From: Herbivorax alkaliphila
GTDB taxonomy: Bacteria > Bacillota > Clostridia > Acetivibrionales > Acetivibrionaceae
Reading direction: 5' to 3'
Length of the DNA stretch: 59,489 bases
Assembly (NCBI RefSeq): GCF_030848475.1
Contig: NZ_JAVDDS010000024.1
Location: forward strand, 1 to 59,489
The notes under the pieces are model-generated. The model saw only the letters and a list, made by a program, of their open reading frames with translations, was not told where the DNA came from and ran no database searches. The position numbers were made by a program, and so were the translations under genes. How positions within the stretch are numbered: position 1 is the stretch's first letter; every line of letters begins with the position of its first letter. Shown in pieces: positions 1 through 9,738 of this stretch.

Positions 1-11
1 GAGGACTAAAA

Positions 12-1025
12 ATGAAAAAAACTAGAGTAAGTGGACTAACTATTACTATCTTGACAGAAAGTCCTATAGCACTTTCTAATGATCAAGGCACAGGGAATTA
101 TACTCCAATTAAAAAGTACTTTTACAAAGATGGAGCTCATGCTATGACAAGCGTAGGAACAATTACATATGAGTTAAGAAAAAAAATGATAAAGGATTAT
201 GGCTGGACAGCAAGTAGTATGGTAATAAAGGATAAGAACTTGCATCCTAAAAAAGAAGATATCGAATCTATAGGGTTAAATGGATTAGAAAGTGATGTTT
301 TTGGGTTTTTAGTACCAGGTGAACAAATAAATAAGACCTCGCCATTAAGGATTATTCCGTTTATATCAGCAAATACGTATAAAACGGATACACAAATAAT
401 AACAAATAAAGGTTTTTTAGAATCTGATTTAAATCGTAAATATTATGATACTAAGGGAGATAATATTGAGATAGGTAAAGTGCCGTCCACTCAAGCGTTA
501 GCATTTGAAGAGGTTTTTGGTGATTATTACTGTTATACAATAACGATTGAATTAGATAGAATAGGAGTAGTAGAGGTTAAAGATAATAAATATCTTGAGC
601 CTGAAGAACGCAAATATATGTCAGGTGAAATTAGAAAAAAAGCAATTACTGATATTACTGATGCTATTATAAATTTTACAAGGGATATAAAGCATCAAAA
701 AATTCATTTAAAACCAATAGCTGTATTCGGTGGAGTATTTGAAAGTCCAATACCGTATTTCTGGAACGATATAAAAGTTGATCAAAAAGGTAATATAGTT
801 ATGGACTATGCTTATGAGACGATTACAGGATACGAACTTAGTGAAGAAAACTACATCATATCAATTTCGTCTAGAATCCCTAAGATTTATAGAAATGATA
901 ATTTTGAAAACAAATTAAAAATCTCAGATACTCCACAGAAAGCAATTAAAAGCCTTGTTAAAAAGCTAAATGTAGCAGAAGATAATAGTTGGTATTTAGA
1001 AATAGGTGATAAAATTGAAGAGTAA
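12..1025 (+). CDS. cas7: Type I-B Cascade backbone protein Cas7 (Cst2/DevR family)
   Basis: A 337-residue protein that would form the helical backbone of the Cascade complex and hold the CRISPR RNA. The N-terminus (VSGLTITILTESPIALSND) has the opening beta strand typical of the Cas7/Cst2/DevR RAMP family, and the length is normal for subtype I-B. The ATG follows a GAGG ribosome site at the window edge, so the gene is complete. It is the first visible gene of a cas7-cas5-cas3-cas4-cas1-cas2 operon and overlaps cas5 by about 11 bases. The large subunit (cas8b) and cas6, which normally precede it, would lie upstream of the window. Family assignment rests on N-terminal pattern and gene order. Confidence 0.9.
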   Translation: MKKTRVSGLTITILTESPIALSNDQGTGNYTPIKKYFYKDGAHAMTSVGTITYELRKKMIKDYGWTASSMVIKDKNLHPKKEDIESIGLNGLESDVFGFLVPGEQINKTSPLRIIPFISANTYKTDTQIITNKGFLESDLNRKYYDTKGDNIEIGKVPSTQALAFEEVFGDYYCYTITIELDRIGVVEVKDNKYLEPEERKYMSGEIRKKAITDITDAIINFTRDIKHQKIHLKPIAVFGGVFESPIPYFWNDIKVDQKGNIVMDYAYETITGYELSEENYIISISSRIPKIYRNDNFENKLKISDTPQKAIKSLVKKLNVAEDNSWYLEIGDKIEE

Positions 1026-1836
1026 TGTATTAAAAATGGATATATACCAGCCATTTGCACATTATAGGGAACCGAAGATTATGCAAGATGATTTTATTCC
1101 AACATTATCTTTACCAACGCCTACTACTGTTTCAGGACTTATTTCGTATTTAATTGATAGGCAGGCCAAATCAATATTTAAAATTGGAATTGTAGGTTCA
1201 TACGAAAACAAGGTAGTACATTTTATGCGAGGTGAAACTGGTGAGTTTTGGAGGAAGTTTAGTAGTTTTACGAAGAAAAAAAAGGTTAATAATGTGAATT
1301 ACAATGATTGGTTTACGTTTTTCAAAGATAAAAAAGCAAAAAACAGAATAATGAATTTTGAAATTTTGCAAGATGTTAATTTGACCATATTTATCAGCGT
1401 TGAAGACCATAAAGAATATAGAATGATAAAAGAAGCTCTGGAAAACCCAAGAAAATACTTGGCACTTGGGAGAAAAGAAGATTTTTTCGTTCCCAAAAAG
1501 CCTGGAAAAATCGTTCAAGAAGTTACAATAAATGAAGTTGATATAAAAAACAAAAAACAAGCTATTATAAAAAACTCACTATTAAAAAACACCTACATTC
1601 CTGTATCTTTAAATAGTAAGTCTGAAAGAGAAGAAATGAAAAATAGACTTAGAACTGGTGTGTTATATACACTTCCCAAAACCTACAAAGATTTATTAGC
1701 AGATAAAAAGGATAGAATGTTAGTATATGGACACTATATTTACCTTAATGATGAAGGTTACTATCCTTCAAGTGGAAAAGTTCAAGTTTATGAAGATGAA
1801 TATACAAAAAAAACAATAACATTTCAATGGTTGTGA
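1015..1836 (+). CDS. cas5: Type I-B Cascade subunit Cas5
   Basis: Cas5 caps the 5' handle of the CRISPR RNA in Cascade. The N-terminal strand and glycine-containing turn (LKMDIYQPFAHYREP, then LPTPTTVSGLISYLID) are the usual Cas5 opening for Cas5t/Cas5b. The reading frame opens with a GTG at 1006, but a TTG at 1015 is preceded at 5 bases by AGGTGA and gives a protein starting MKSNVLKMDIY, so I prefer 1015 (273 residues); ATG 1036 is a third option. The start lies inside the end of cas7, implying translational coupling. A purine-rich AGGAGGGG just after the stop serves cas3. Confidence 0.85.
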   Translation: MKSNVLKMDIYQPFAHYREPKIMQDDFIPTLSLPTPTTVSGLISYLIDRQAKSIFKIGIVGSYENKVVHFMRGETGEFWRKFSSFTKKKKVNNVNYNDWFTFFKDKKAKNRIMNFEILQDVNLTIFISVEDHKEYRMIKEALENPRKYLALGRKEDFFVPKKPGKIVQEVTINEVDIKNKKQAIIKNSLLKNTYIPVSLNSKSEREEMKNRLRTGVLYTLPKTYKDLLADKKDRMLVYGHYIYLNDEGYYPSSGKVQVYEDEYTKKTITFQWL

Positions 1837-1852
1837 TGAGAGGAGGGGAATT

Positions 1853-4222
1853 ATGAATAATGTCATGGCTAAGTCAAGAAATTCTCTTGAAGGTATTAAG
1901 GAACAAAAACTAACAGAGCATATATCTGATTTACTTGAAATATTCAAAAAAATTAAAACTGTAGTTAAATTTGAAGAAATTATACCTGAATTTCCAGAGT
2001 ATTTAAGAATTTTATGTATTCTTCATGACTTAGGTAAAATTAATTTTAAATTTCAGAAAAAAATTCAAATAGCCAATCAAATTGACAAATACAAAAAAAA
2101 CAATTTAATGTCTAGTAATAATAAAGATATAAAAGGGTTGAAGCAAATATATAGTTCCATCCAAGATGAAAGACATAACTTGTTATCGGGGGCTTTTTTA
2201 AAATACTTTTTTGATAATTTGTCTATTAGCAATAATTTAAGAGGTATTTTATATAAAGCTATTTTCTTTCATCATGGAAGCTATGAAAAATATTTAAGTA
2301 AATCTTTTGCAACAATCGAAAAAACGGTATTTGAAGACATTGAAAAAACAGTGTTTATGTCGGGGGAGTTTGATATAAATGAAGTTGATGTTTATTTGAA
2401 AGATAAATTAGATTTTAGCGTAAAGCTTGGAGATGACATTTTAGATTATGAGTTTTTAAGGTATTTTAATGAAAATTTCTCAGAGGATATTGAAAATAAA
2501 AAACTTTATATTTTACTGAAAGGATTTTTAAACTTAATTGATCATTTGGCATCTAGTCAAGAAAAAAAATTTAGCTATTGTTTAACTATATCTCCTGAGA
2601 AATTAGATAATCTTTTGATTTCAAATATACATGAAAAGTGTAAAAAGAATGGACAAAAGATAGAAAAACTAAAATTTAATTACTTACAAAAAAAGATAAG
2701 TTGTTTAAATAATAGCAATGTAATAACTATGGCTTTTACGGGTTCGGGAAAAACAGTTGCTGATTACAGATGGTATGGGAAGAGAAAAATATTTCTTGTT
2801 CCTAATAAAATATCTAGTGAGAGCTTCTTTTTTGATGCTATTGATATATTTAGAAATGAAGATTATGTAGGATTATTACACGGGGATATTTCTCTTTATG
2901 TAGAAAGCTTTAGACAAAGTATAAGAGGAGAAGACATATTGTTTACTTCTAGGGATAAAGTATTAGCAAAAAATTTCGCAAAGCCATATATAATCTCTAC
3001 AGTTGATCAAATATTACTTTCTATATTTAAATATCCTGGATATGAAAAAATATGTGCTAGTATTTATTCAAGTCATATAACAGTAGATGAAGTACATTTA
3101 TTAAATCCTCATATGTTTCTGATATTAATGTATTTCATAGAGTTTGCATCTAAATATTTGAAAGTTAAATTTCATTTAATGACTGCAACTATGCCAAATA
3201 TATATTTAAAGAAACTAAATGATATTTCAGTTCCATTTGTAGAAAGTAACAAAGATGAGGATATAGATGAGAATAGAAGAATAAAGTTAATGTTTTGTGG
3301 GTCTGATGAATGGAAAGATATAATTTGTACATCCGTAAGAACAGGAAAAAAAGTTTTAATAATAAAAAACACAATTGATGAAGCTATGAAGACATATGAA
3401 CAACTTAGTAATTTAAGAGATGAGAAAATCAAAATTAATGTTTTACATAGTCGGTTTAAGTTTAAACATAAAAAGGATAAATACAAAGAAATTTTAAATC
3501 AGGCAGGCGATGTATGGATATCCACTCAAATGGTAGAAATTTCACTGGATTTGGATTTTCAAGTTATTATAAGCGATTTAGCACCTATGGACGCACTTAT
3601 TCAACGTATGGGAAGATGTAATAGACATGACCATTTAGAATACGGGAAATTTTATATAATTAATAAAGAAAATAAAGATGTGTATAATGAAAAACTGAAA
3701 AAAACAACAAAGAAAGCATTGCATAAGTTCAAAGGAAAAATATTATCAATGAAAAATAGAAAGAATTTACTTGACAATTATTACAAGGACGATTCAGTAG
3801 AAAAAGAGTATGGTAAAGAATTTGATGAGGCTGAAAAAGAAATAATGGATATTTATGGGTTGGTAGATAATTCAGAATTAAACGGTGAAAATATAATGTT
3901 TAAATTTGATCCATATCTGAATATTGTTGATTCAAAAACTGAAGCTAGTAAATTATTTAGAAAAATAGATCAAAATGCAAAAGTAATTTTGGAAAGTGAC
4001 TATAACAATATAAAAAATAATTTAGAGAAATATAAAGAATATAGCAAGAACAGCATTCAGATAAGCAGAGGGTTGTTTTACAAATTAAATAATATAGGGG
4101 CTTTTTATATTGAAGATGGTTTTTTAATTTTAAAAGAGCATTTTTGCAAATATAATCAATGTATTGGGTTAAAGTTGGAAAAACAATCAAAAGATATTGA
4201 AATTAGTAGCAGAATTTTTTGA
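1853..4222 (+). CDS. cas3: CRISPR-associated nuclease-helicase Cas3
   Basis: Cas3 is recruited by Cascade to the target R-loop, nicks the displaced strand and degrades DNA while translocating. The 789-residue product carries both parts. The N-terminal HD nuclease shows LHDLGK near residue 58 and FHHGSY further on. The superfamily 2 helicase shows Walker A (TGSGKT, about residue 298), DEVH (about 411), MTATMP, and the STQMVEISLDLD to QRMGRCNRHDH block (about 556-590). All catalytic motifs look intact. A strong AGGAGGGG site fixes the ATG. It lies between cas5 and cas4 in one operon. Confidence 0.95.
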   Translation: MNNVMAKSRNSLEGIKEQKLTEHISDLLEIFKKIKTVVKFEEIIPEFPEYLRILCILHDLGKINFKFQKKIQIANQIDKYKKNNLMSSNNKDIKGLKQIYSSIQDERHNLLSGAFLKYFFDNLSISNNLRGILYKAIFFHHGSYEKYLSKSFATIEKTVFEDIEKTVFMSGEFDINEVDVYLKDKLDFSVKLGDDILDYEFLRYFNENFSEDIENKKLYILLKGFLNLIDHLASSQEKKFSYCLTISPEKLDNLLISNIHEKCKKNGQKIEKLKFNYLQKKISCLNNSNVITMAFTGSGKTVADYRWYGKRKIFLVPNKISSESFFFDAIDIFRNEDYVGLLHGDISLYVESFRQSIRGEDILFTSRDKVLAKNFAKPYIISTVDQILLSIFKYPGYEKICASIYSSHITVDEVHLLNPHMFLILMYFIEFASKYLKVKFHLMTATMPNIYLKKLNDISVPFVESNKDEDIDENRRIKLMFCGSDEWKDIICTSVRTGKKVLIIKNTIDEAMKTYEQLSNLRDEKIKINVLHSRFKFKHKKDKYKEILNQAGDVWISTQMVEISLDLDFQVIISDLAPMDALIQRMGRCNRHDHLEYGKFYIINKENKDVYNEKLKKTTKKALHKFKGKILSMKNRKNLLDNYYKDDSVEKEYGKEFDEAEKEIMDIYGLVDNSELNGENIMFKFDPYLNIVDSKTEASKLFRKIDQNAKVILESDYNNIKNNLEKYKEYSKNSIQISRGLFYKLNNIGAFYIEDGFLILKEHFCKYNQCIGLKLEKQSKDIEISSRIF

Positions 4223-4268
4223 TTAATATTAAGAAAAAATTAACTAAAATGAAATATAAGGTGATTCT

Positions 4269-4787
4269 ATGGAATTTGAGTTAGAAAACTATAAAACACA
4301 GGGAGTTAAAATAAATTATTATTATGTATGCAAAAGAAAATTGTGGCTTTTTGCAAAGGGAATAACTATGGAGCATTTAAATGATAGAGTTTTAAGTGGA
4401 AAAGTGCTTCATGAAAATGCTTATTCAAGGCAGAAATCAAGAGAAATAATGATTGATGACATAATAAAATTAGATATTATTGATGGGGACTTTATACGAG
4501 AAATTAAACTTAGCAGCCGAATGTCAAATTCACATAGAATGCAACTTCTGTACTACCTCTACTATCTTAAAAAGAGTGGCATTGAAAAGAAGGGAAGCAT
4601 TAATTATGTAAAAGAAAAAAAGATAGAAGTGATAGAGCTGACAGAAAAAGATGAATCTGAAATTGAAAGAGCACTGATTGAGATAAAAAAGATTTGTGAA
4701 ATGGAGAAGCCACCTCCTTTAGAAAAATTGTCTATATGCAAAAAGTGTGCATATTATGAATTCTGCTTTGTAAAGGAGGTGGATTGA
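4269..4787 (+). CDS. cas4: CRISPR adaptation exonuclease Cas4
   Basis: Cas4 is a RecB-like, iron-sulfur nuclease that trims prespacers and selects the PAM end with Cas1-Cas2. The 172-residue protein has an N-terminal Cys in YYYVCKRKLW, a central RecB-like strand and helix (IREIKLSS ... QLLYYLYYLKKSG), and a C-terminal cluster CKKCAYYEFC. The single early cysteine plus three late ones make the expected four-cysteine cluster. The gene stops one base before the cas1 ATG, and the cas1 ribosome site (AAAGGAGG) lies within its last codons, so the adaptation genes are tightly coupled. Confidence 0.92.
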   Translation: MEFELENYKTQGVKINYYYVCKRKLWLFAKGITMEHLNDRVLSGKVLHENAYSRQKSREIMIDDIIKLDIIDGDFIREIKLSSRMSNSHRMQLLYYLYYLKKSGIEKKGSINYVKEKKIEVIELTEKDESEIERALIEIKKICEMEKPPPLEKLSICKKCAYYEFCFVKEVD

Positions 4788-4788
4788 A

Positions 4789-5769
4789 ATGGGGAAGGAT
4801 TACTATATATTAAATAATGGAAGGCTTAAGAGGAAAGAAAATACATTTTATTTTTGGGATAGTGCTACAGAAGCAAATAAACCTCTTCCTGTTGAACAAA
4901 TAGATTCTCTTCATATATTTGGAGAAGTGGACTTGAATACTAAGTTTATAAATTATGCATCAAAATATGGTGTGATACTTAATTTTTATAATTATTATGG
5001 ATATTATACGGGATCATTTTATCCAAGAAAAAAGAATATTTCAGGTTTTTTAACAGTTAAGCAATCACAGCATTATATTGAAAAAGAAAAAAGATTATAT
5101 TTGGCAAAATGTTTTGTTGCAAGTGCAAAATTCCATATAAAAAGAAATCTCAGAAATTACAAAAGTGTTCCGGATGAAGTTTTTACAAACCTTGATAAGG
5201 AGATTATTGATAAAGCTAAAGAAATTGATGAATTAATGGGGATAGAGGGACGAATACGAAATATTTATTATAAAAGTTATGGGCTTTTCTTGAAAGATGG
5301 TTTTCATATGAGGGGAAGAGAAAAAAGGCCTCCTAATGACCCTATAAATGCTTTAATATCTTTTGGTAATAGCCTAATGTATACAACTGTTTTAGGACAA
5401 ATATATAGAACACAATTAGATCCTGCTATAAGTTATCTTCATGAACCAAGTACAAGAAGATTTTCTCTTAGCTTAGATTTAGCAGAAATATTTAAGCCTT
5501 TAATTGTTGATTCAGTGATTTTTAGCTTAATAAACAACAGAATAATAAAGATTGAAGATTTTAGTATTAAAGATGGTATTTGTATGTTAAATGATTCGGG
5601 GCGAAGAAAAGTCATAGCAGAATATGAAAATAAACTTTCGACTACTATAAAGCACAGGAAGTTGAATAGAAAAGTTTCTTATAGAGGCTTTATAAGACTT
5701 GAATGCTATAAGATTATTAAATACTTAATTGGTGATGAACTATATAAGCCGTTAAAAGCGTGGTGGTAA
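4789..5769 (+). CDS. cas1: CRISPR integrase Cas1 (type I-B)
   Basis: Cas1 is the metal-dependent integrase that inserts new spacers at the leader end of the array. The 326-residue protein has the N-terminal beta domain (YYILNNGRLKRKENTFYFW, EQIDSLHIFGEVDLN) and the helical C-terminal domain with the conserved Glu region (IEGRIRNIYY), the His region (SYLHEPSTRRFSLSLDLAEIFKP) and a late Asp/Asn patch. Length and order fit Cas1b. It overlaps cas2 by up to 10 bases. Confidence 0.95.
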   Translation: MGKDYYILNNGRLKRKENTFYFWDSATEANKPLPVEQIDSLHIFGEVDLNTKFINYASKYGVILNFYNYYGYYTGSFYPRKKNISGFLTVKQSQHYIEKEKRLYLAKCFVASAKFHIKRNLRNYKSVPDEVFTNLDKEIIDKAKEIDELMGIEGRIRNIYYKSYGLFLKDGFHMRGREKRPPNDPINALISFGNSLMYTTVLGQIYRTQLDPAISYLHEPSTRRFSLSLDLAEIFKPLIVDSVIFSLINNRIIKIEDFSIKDGICMLNDSGRRKVIAEYENKLSTTIKHRKLNRKVSYRGFIRLECYKIIKYLIGDELYKPLKAWW

Positions 5770-6035
5770 TTATTTTTGTTATATTGACTTATGATATTGA
5801 AGTAAAAAGAATTAATAAAGTTAGAAAACTTCTAAAAAAGTATTTAGTTTGGACACAAAATTCTGTATTTGAAGGAGATATTACAGAAGGGAAGCTCCAA
5901 AAATGCATGGGGGAAATTGGGAGAATAATTGACAAAAATAACGATTCAGTGTATATCTATATAATAAAGAATCCAAAAAACATTGTAAAAAACAAACTTG
6001 GAAAAGAAAAAGCATTAGAAGAATTAATTTTGTAG
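5760..6035 (+). CDS. cas2: CRISPR adaptation protein Cas2
   Basis: Cas2 is the small ferredoxin-fold dimer at the centre of the Cas1-Cas2 integration complex. The product (91 residues from GTG 5760, or 90 from GTG 5763) reads VILTYDIEVKRINKVRKLLKKYLVWTQNSVFEG, the canonical first strand with its Asp and the following helix. The start lies inside the cas1 3' end, typical of coupled cas1-cas2 pairs. It is the last cas gene before the leader and array. Confidence 0.93.
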   Translation: MVVIIFVILTYDIEVKRINKVRKLLKKYLVWTQNSVFEGDITEGKLQKCMGEIGRIIDKNNDSVYIYIIKNPKNIVKNKLGKEKALEELIL

Positions 6036-6228
6036 TGATTTTAATATTGCAGTAAAGGTGTTTTTTGAAATTGGTATCTCTATAGCTTGAAATTGGAGAG
6101 TTTTAGGTAGTTTTTTTGTTTATATAGAAAACGCTACTAAAGGTTTACTGCAACTTAAGTACATTTGAAAAATGTAATAGGTGCTGAAAATGGCTTGAAT
6201 AAAGCCTTTTACAATATGCTAAAAATGG
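6036..6228 (+). promoter_or_regulatory. CRISPR leader
   Basis: A 193-base AT-rich non-coding stretch between cas2 and the first repeat. This is the leader end because the repeats nearest it are identical while the two at the far end are mutated. It contains a 10-bp perfect inverted repeat, TTGCAGTAAA at 6047-6056 and TTTACTGCAA at 6144-6153, and a small hairpin around 6152-6178. I infer array transcription starts here and runs rightwards; no promoter is convincing enough to mark separately. Confidence 0.75.
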
Positions 6229-8369
6229 GTTAAGCTTTAACAATGTGGGATGTAAATGAATTTCTAAGTGCAAAAGCAACCATCCAAGGTATACGTTAAG
6301 CTTTAACAATGTGGGATGTAAATAAATATTGACATTGCAAGACCTCCCTTTTCAAATTCTGTTAAGCTTTAACAATGTGGGATGTAAATTGTTTACAGAT
6401 TTCTACATTGACTTGGGGCGGAACACAGTTAAGCTTTAACAATGTGGGATGTAAATAAATTGGTTTAGAGAAAATCGTCTCTTATTATATTATAGTTAAG
6501 CTTTAACAATGTGGGATGTAAATAGCAAGTCTAACATACAACGCAGCGAAAGCAATGATTGGTTAAGCTTTAACAATGTGGGATGTAAATCATATGATGA
6601 TGTAATAGGGAAAGTTTATTGGATATGCCTTCGTTAAGCTTTAACAATGTGGGATGTAAATATGATTGGACATGTCAATTTTCACACCTTGAAATTCCTG
6701 TGTAGTTAAGCTTTAACAATGTGGGATGTAAATTGCTTTCCTGGCACCGTAATTTCTTTTCTCCTCATGGTTAAGCTTTAACAATGTGGGATGTAAATGC
6801 AGTAATGCAATTTCTTCTGGATTGATTGCACTGTAAGTTAAGCTTTAACAATGTGGGATGTAAATGAATCAGAGTACATACTTAATAAAGCAACACCAAA
6901 CCGTTAAGCTTTAACAATGTGGGATGTAAATGCAACTATGGTTCCGTCAGATGCTTTCATTAATACAAAGTTAAGCTTTAACAATGTGGGATGTAAATTA
7001 ACCACTATAAAATGAATAAGGCAAGAATTCTTCCGTTAAGCTTTAACAATGTGGGATGTAAATAGTAATCAGACATAACAGAATTAAATATATCAGGTTA
7101 AGCTTTAACAATGTGGGATGTAAATACTACTGTAACACTTAACACAACTGACCATGACAGTCTAGTTAAGCTTTAACAATGTGGGATGTAAATAAAAATA
7201 GGAGGGTTAGAAGATGGAAGAGGTAAAAAGGTTAAGCTTTAACAATGTGGGATGTAAATTCGTTTTCCTGCATTGCCTTTAACTTCGTTTGCTAAGTTAA
7301 GCTTTAACAATGTGGGATGTAAATCAAAAGTTTACTCCTATGCCCAACATCCACTACTATGTTAAGCTTTAACAATGTGGGATGTAAATTACAAATGAGT
7401 GGGGAGGTTCACTTGATAACAAAAAGTTAAGCTTTAACAATGTGGGATGTAAATACAGAAAAAGGGTTTACACATGAAAATATAAAATATGTTAAGCTTT
7501 AACAATGTGGGATGTAAATTTTTGTTTTCTTGTCGATAACTCCGTACAGTCTGCAATGTTAAGCTTTAACAATGTGGGATGTAAATAAGAACTTGAGCGA
7601 ACCATTATACGCCATAGAAGATGTGTTAAGCTTTAACAATGTGGGATGTAAATTATAATGTGTTACTATACATTATATCGCTGGAGTTGGTTAAGCTTTA
7701 ACAATGTGGGATGTAAATAATACAGATTGGGCAAGGTTTGAAGTTAAAGTGTCAGTTAAGCTTTAACAATGTGGGATGTAAATGGGACAGAGATAGCAGC
7801 ACAGATAAATGAGATATGCGTTAAGCTTTAACAATGTGGGATGTAAATAACGTCTTGATTGCTCAAGACAACTACATCATAACAGTTAAGCTTTAACAAT
7901 GTGGGATGTAAATATAGATTTTTTTGATACAAGAGTATCAAGGGTTATTGTTAAGCTTTAACAATGTGGGATGTAAATAACAAATACTGCCCCATTTTAG
8001 CAGCTCCACCTCCAGTTAAGCTTTAACAATGTGGGATGTAAATAGGTCAGGACAACAAATAAAAATAACATATGACGGTCGTTAAGCTTTAACAATGTGG
8101 GATGTAAATATATTGATATATTTCCTCGGTGTCTAAGTCTGAAAAGTTAAGCTTTAACAATGTGGGATGTAAATGAAGAGTATGCAAAATATAAACAATA
8201 TATATTTGTTGTTAAGCTTTAACAATGTGGGATGTAAATTGAAAGGAAGGAGTAGTTATGAAATATTTTAAACAAAGTTAAGCTTTAAAAATGTGGGATG
8301 TAAATTGAAATAGAGGATCAACACATCCGACAAAAGTTTGGTTAAGCTTTAACAATGTGGGATTCAAAT
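6229..8369 (+). CRISPR. CRISPR array, 33 repeats and 32 spacers
   Basis: Thirty-three copies of a 29-base repeat, beginning GTTAAGCTTTAAC and ending GGGATGTAAAT, spaced 62-72 bases apart (spacers 33-43 bases, mostly 36-38). Repeat starts include 6229, 6295, 6361, 6428, 6495, 6562, 6633 and so on to 8211, 8277 and 8341. The first 31 repeats are identical. The repeat at 8277 has one change (AACAA to AAAAA) and the terminal one at 8341 has two (GATGTAAAT to GATTCAAAT), marking the old, distal end. Low repeat decay and the complete adaptation genes upstream suggest a recently active array. The AAGCTTT core is palindromic, and the GTAAAT end resembles the ends of other type I-B repeats. Confidence 0.99.
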
Positions 8370-8430
8370 TCAGCACTAAACAATTTAAAGAGTTTGAATG
8401 GATTAGATATCACTTTCGAATTTTAAACCC

Positions 8431-8459
8431 TTTAAAAGTCACTTTAATACTGATATAAT
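8431..8459 (+). promoter_or_regulatory. Putative promoter of cinA-murJ
   Basis: TATAAT at 8454-8459 with a weak TTTAAA at 8431-8436, 17 bases apart, lies 37 bases before the cinA start and after the end of the CRISPR array. It would separate cinA transcription from the array. The -10 is good and the -35 poor. Confidence 0.45.
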
Positions 8460-8496
8460 AAGTAGCAAAAAGGTTGAATATGAGGAGACAACGAGA

Positions 8497-9738
8497 ATGA
8501 ATGCAGAAATTTTGGCAGTAGGAACAGAACTTTTAATGGGTCAGATAGTAAATACAAATGCTCAATACATATCAGAAAGATTAAACAGTATTGGTGCTAA
8601 TGTATATTTTCACAGCGTTGTGGGAGATAATCCAAAGAGACTAGAAGATAGTATAAAATTGGCATTGGGAAGATCTGATTTAGTTGTAATAACTGGAGGA
8701 TTAGGACCGACAAAAGATGATATAACAAAGGAAATAGTTGCTAAAGTTTTTGGAAAAGATATGATTTTAGATGAGAAGAGTCTGAATAAAATAAAAGATT
8801 TCTTTTTAAATTCAGGTAGAAAAATGACTGGCAATAATGAAAAACAGGCATATTTTCCAAAAGATAGCATAGTTATTGAAAACAACAGGGGAACTGCACC
8901 AGGATGTATCATTAAGAGTGATAATAAGGTAGTTGTAATATTGCCAGGTCCTCCATATGAGATGCAGCCTATGTTTGATGAAAGTGTAATCCCTTATCTT
9001 CACAAGAAGTCAGGGCATAAAATTGTGTCCAAATATTTGAGGACTTTTTGGATTGGTGAATCAAAACTTGAAGAAAAAATAATGGACTTAGTGGACAAAC
9101 AAGATGCTGTGACAATTGCAACTTATGCAAAAGCAGGAGAAGTTACAGTAAGGCTTACATGTAAAGCAGAATCGTCGGAAAATGGATTTGACAAAATACG
9201 TCCTTTCGAAGAAGAAATAATAAAAAGATTAGGATCTAATGTATATAGTACAGAGAATGAAAATTTAGAACAGGTAGTTGCTAAAATGCTTTTAGATAGT
9301 AAACTTACAATTTCCATTGCAGAATCCTGTACAGGTGGATTAATTTGTTCAAAACTTGTCTCTGTAAGTGGGATATCAGCAGCTTTTGATAGAGGAATTA
9401 TATCTTACAGCAATGATTCTAAAATTGAAGATTTAGGTGTAAATAGAGATACAATTAAAAAGTATGGAGCTGTGAGCAGGGAAACAGCTGTAGAAATGGC
9501 AGATGGAATACGAAAAGGGTCAGGTTCAGATATAGGAGTCTCAATTACAGGAATTGCAGGTCCAGGTGGAGGAACTGATATAAAGCCTGTAGGTCTTTTG
9601 TATATTGCTTTATCTTATAAAGATGATACAGTGTGTAAAAAATTAAATTTATCAGGTGATAGAGAAAGAATAATAAATGTTGCTTCACTTCATACTTTTG
9701 ACTTGATAAGAAGACAAATTGGAGGAGTTGAAATTTGA
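8497..9738 (+). CDS. cinA: CinA, competence/damage-inducible protein (NMN deamidase type)
   Basis: A 413-residue two-domain protein. The N-terminal half is a MoaB/MogA-like domain (AEILAVGTELLMGQIVNTNAQ, VVITGGLGPTKDD); the C-terminal half carries the CinA/PncC domain (SIAESCTGGLICSKLVS, SITGIAGPGGGTD) that hydrolyses nicotinamide mononucleotide to nicotinate mononucleotide for pyridine nucleotide salvage, with pyrophosphatase activity assigned to the N-domain in characterised members. The start follows GAGGAGACAACGAG. It overlaps the murJ start by four bases (TTGA), so the two are coupled. recA downstream is a common neighbour of cinA in Firmicutes. Confidence 0.93.
   Translation: MNAEILAVGTELLMGQIVNTNAQYISERLNSIGANVYFHSVVGDNPKRLEDSIKLALGRSDLVVITGGLGPTKDDITKEIVAKVFGKDMILDEKSLNKIKDFFLNSGRKMTGNNEKQAYFPKDSIVIENNRGTAPGCIIKSDNKVVVILPGPPYEMQPMFDESVIPYLHKKSGHKIVSKYLRTFWIGESKLEEKIMDLVDKQDAVTIATYAKAGEVTVRLTCKAESSENGFDKIRPFEEEIIKRLGSNVYSTENENLEQVVAKMLLDSKLTISIAESCTGGLICSKLVSVSGISAAFDRGIISYSNDSKIEDLGVNRDTIKKYGAVSRETAVEMADGIRKGSGSDIGVSITGIAGPGGGTDIKPVGLLYIALSYKDDTVCKKLNLSGDRERIINVASLHTFDLIRRQIGGVEI

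Noticed and set aside
8277-8369. Leader at the right-hand end of the CRISPR array
   Set aside because: The last two repeats are mutated, which marks the distal end; the leader is on the cas2 side.
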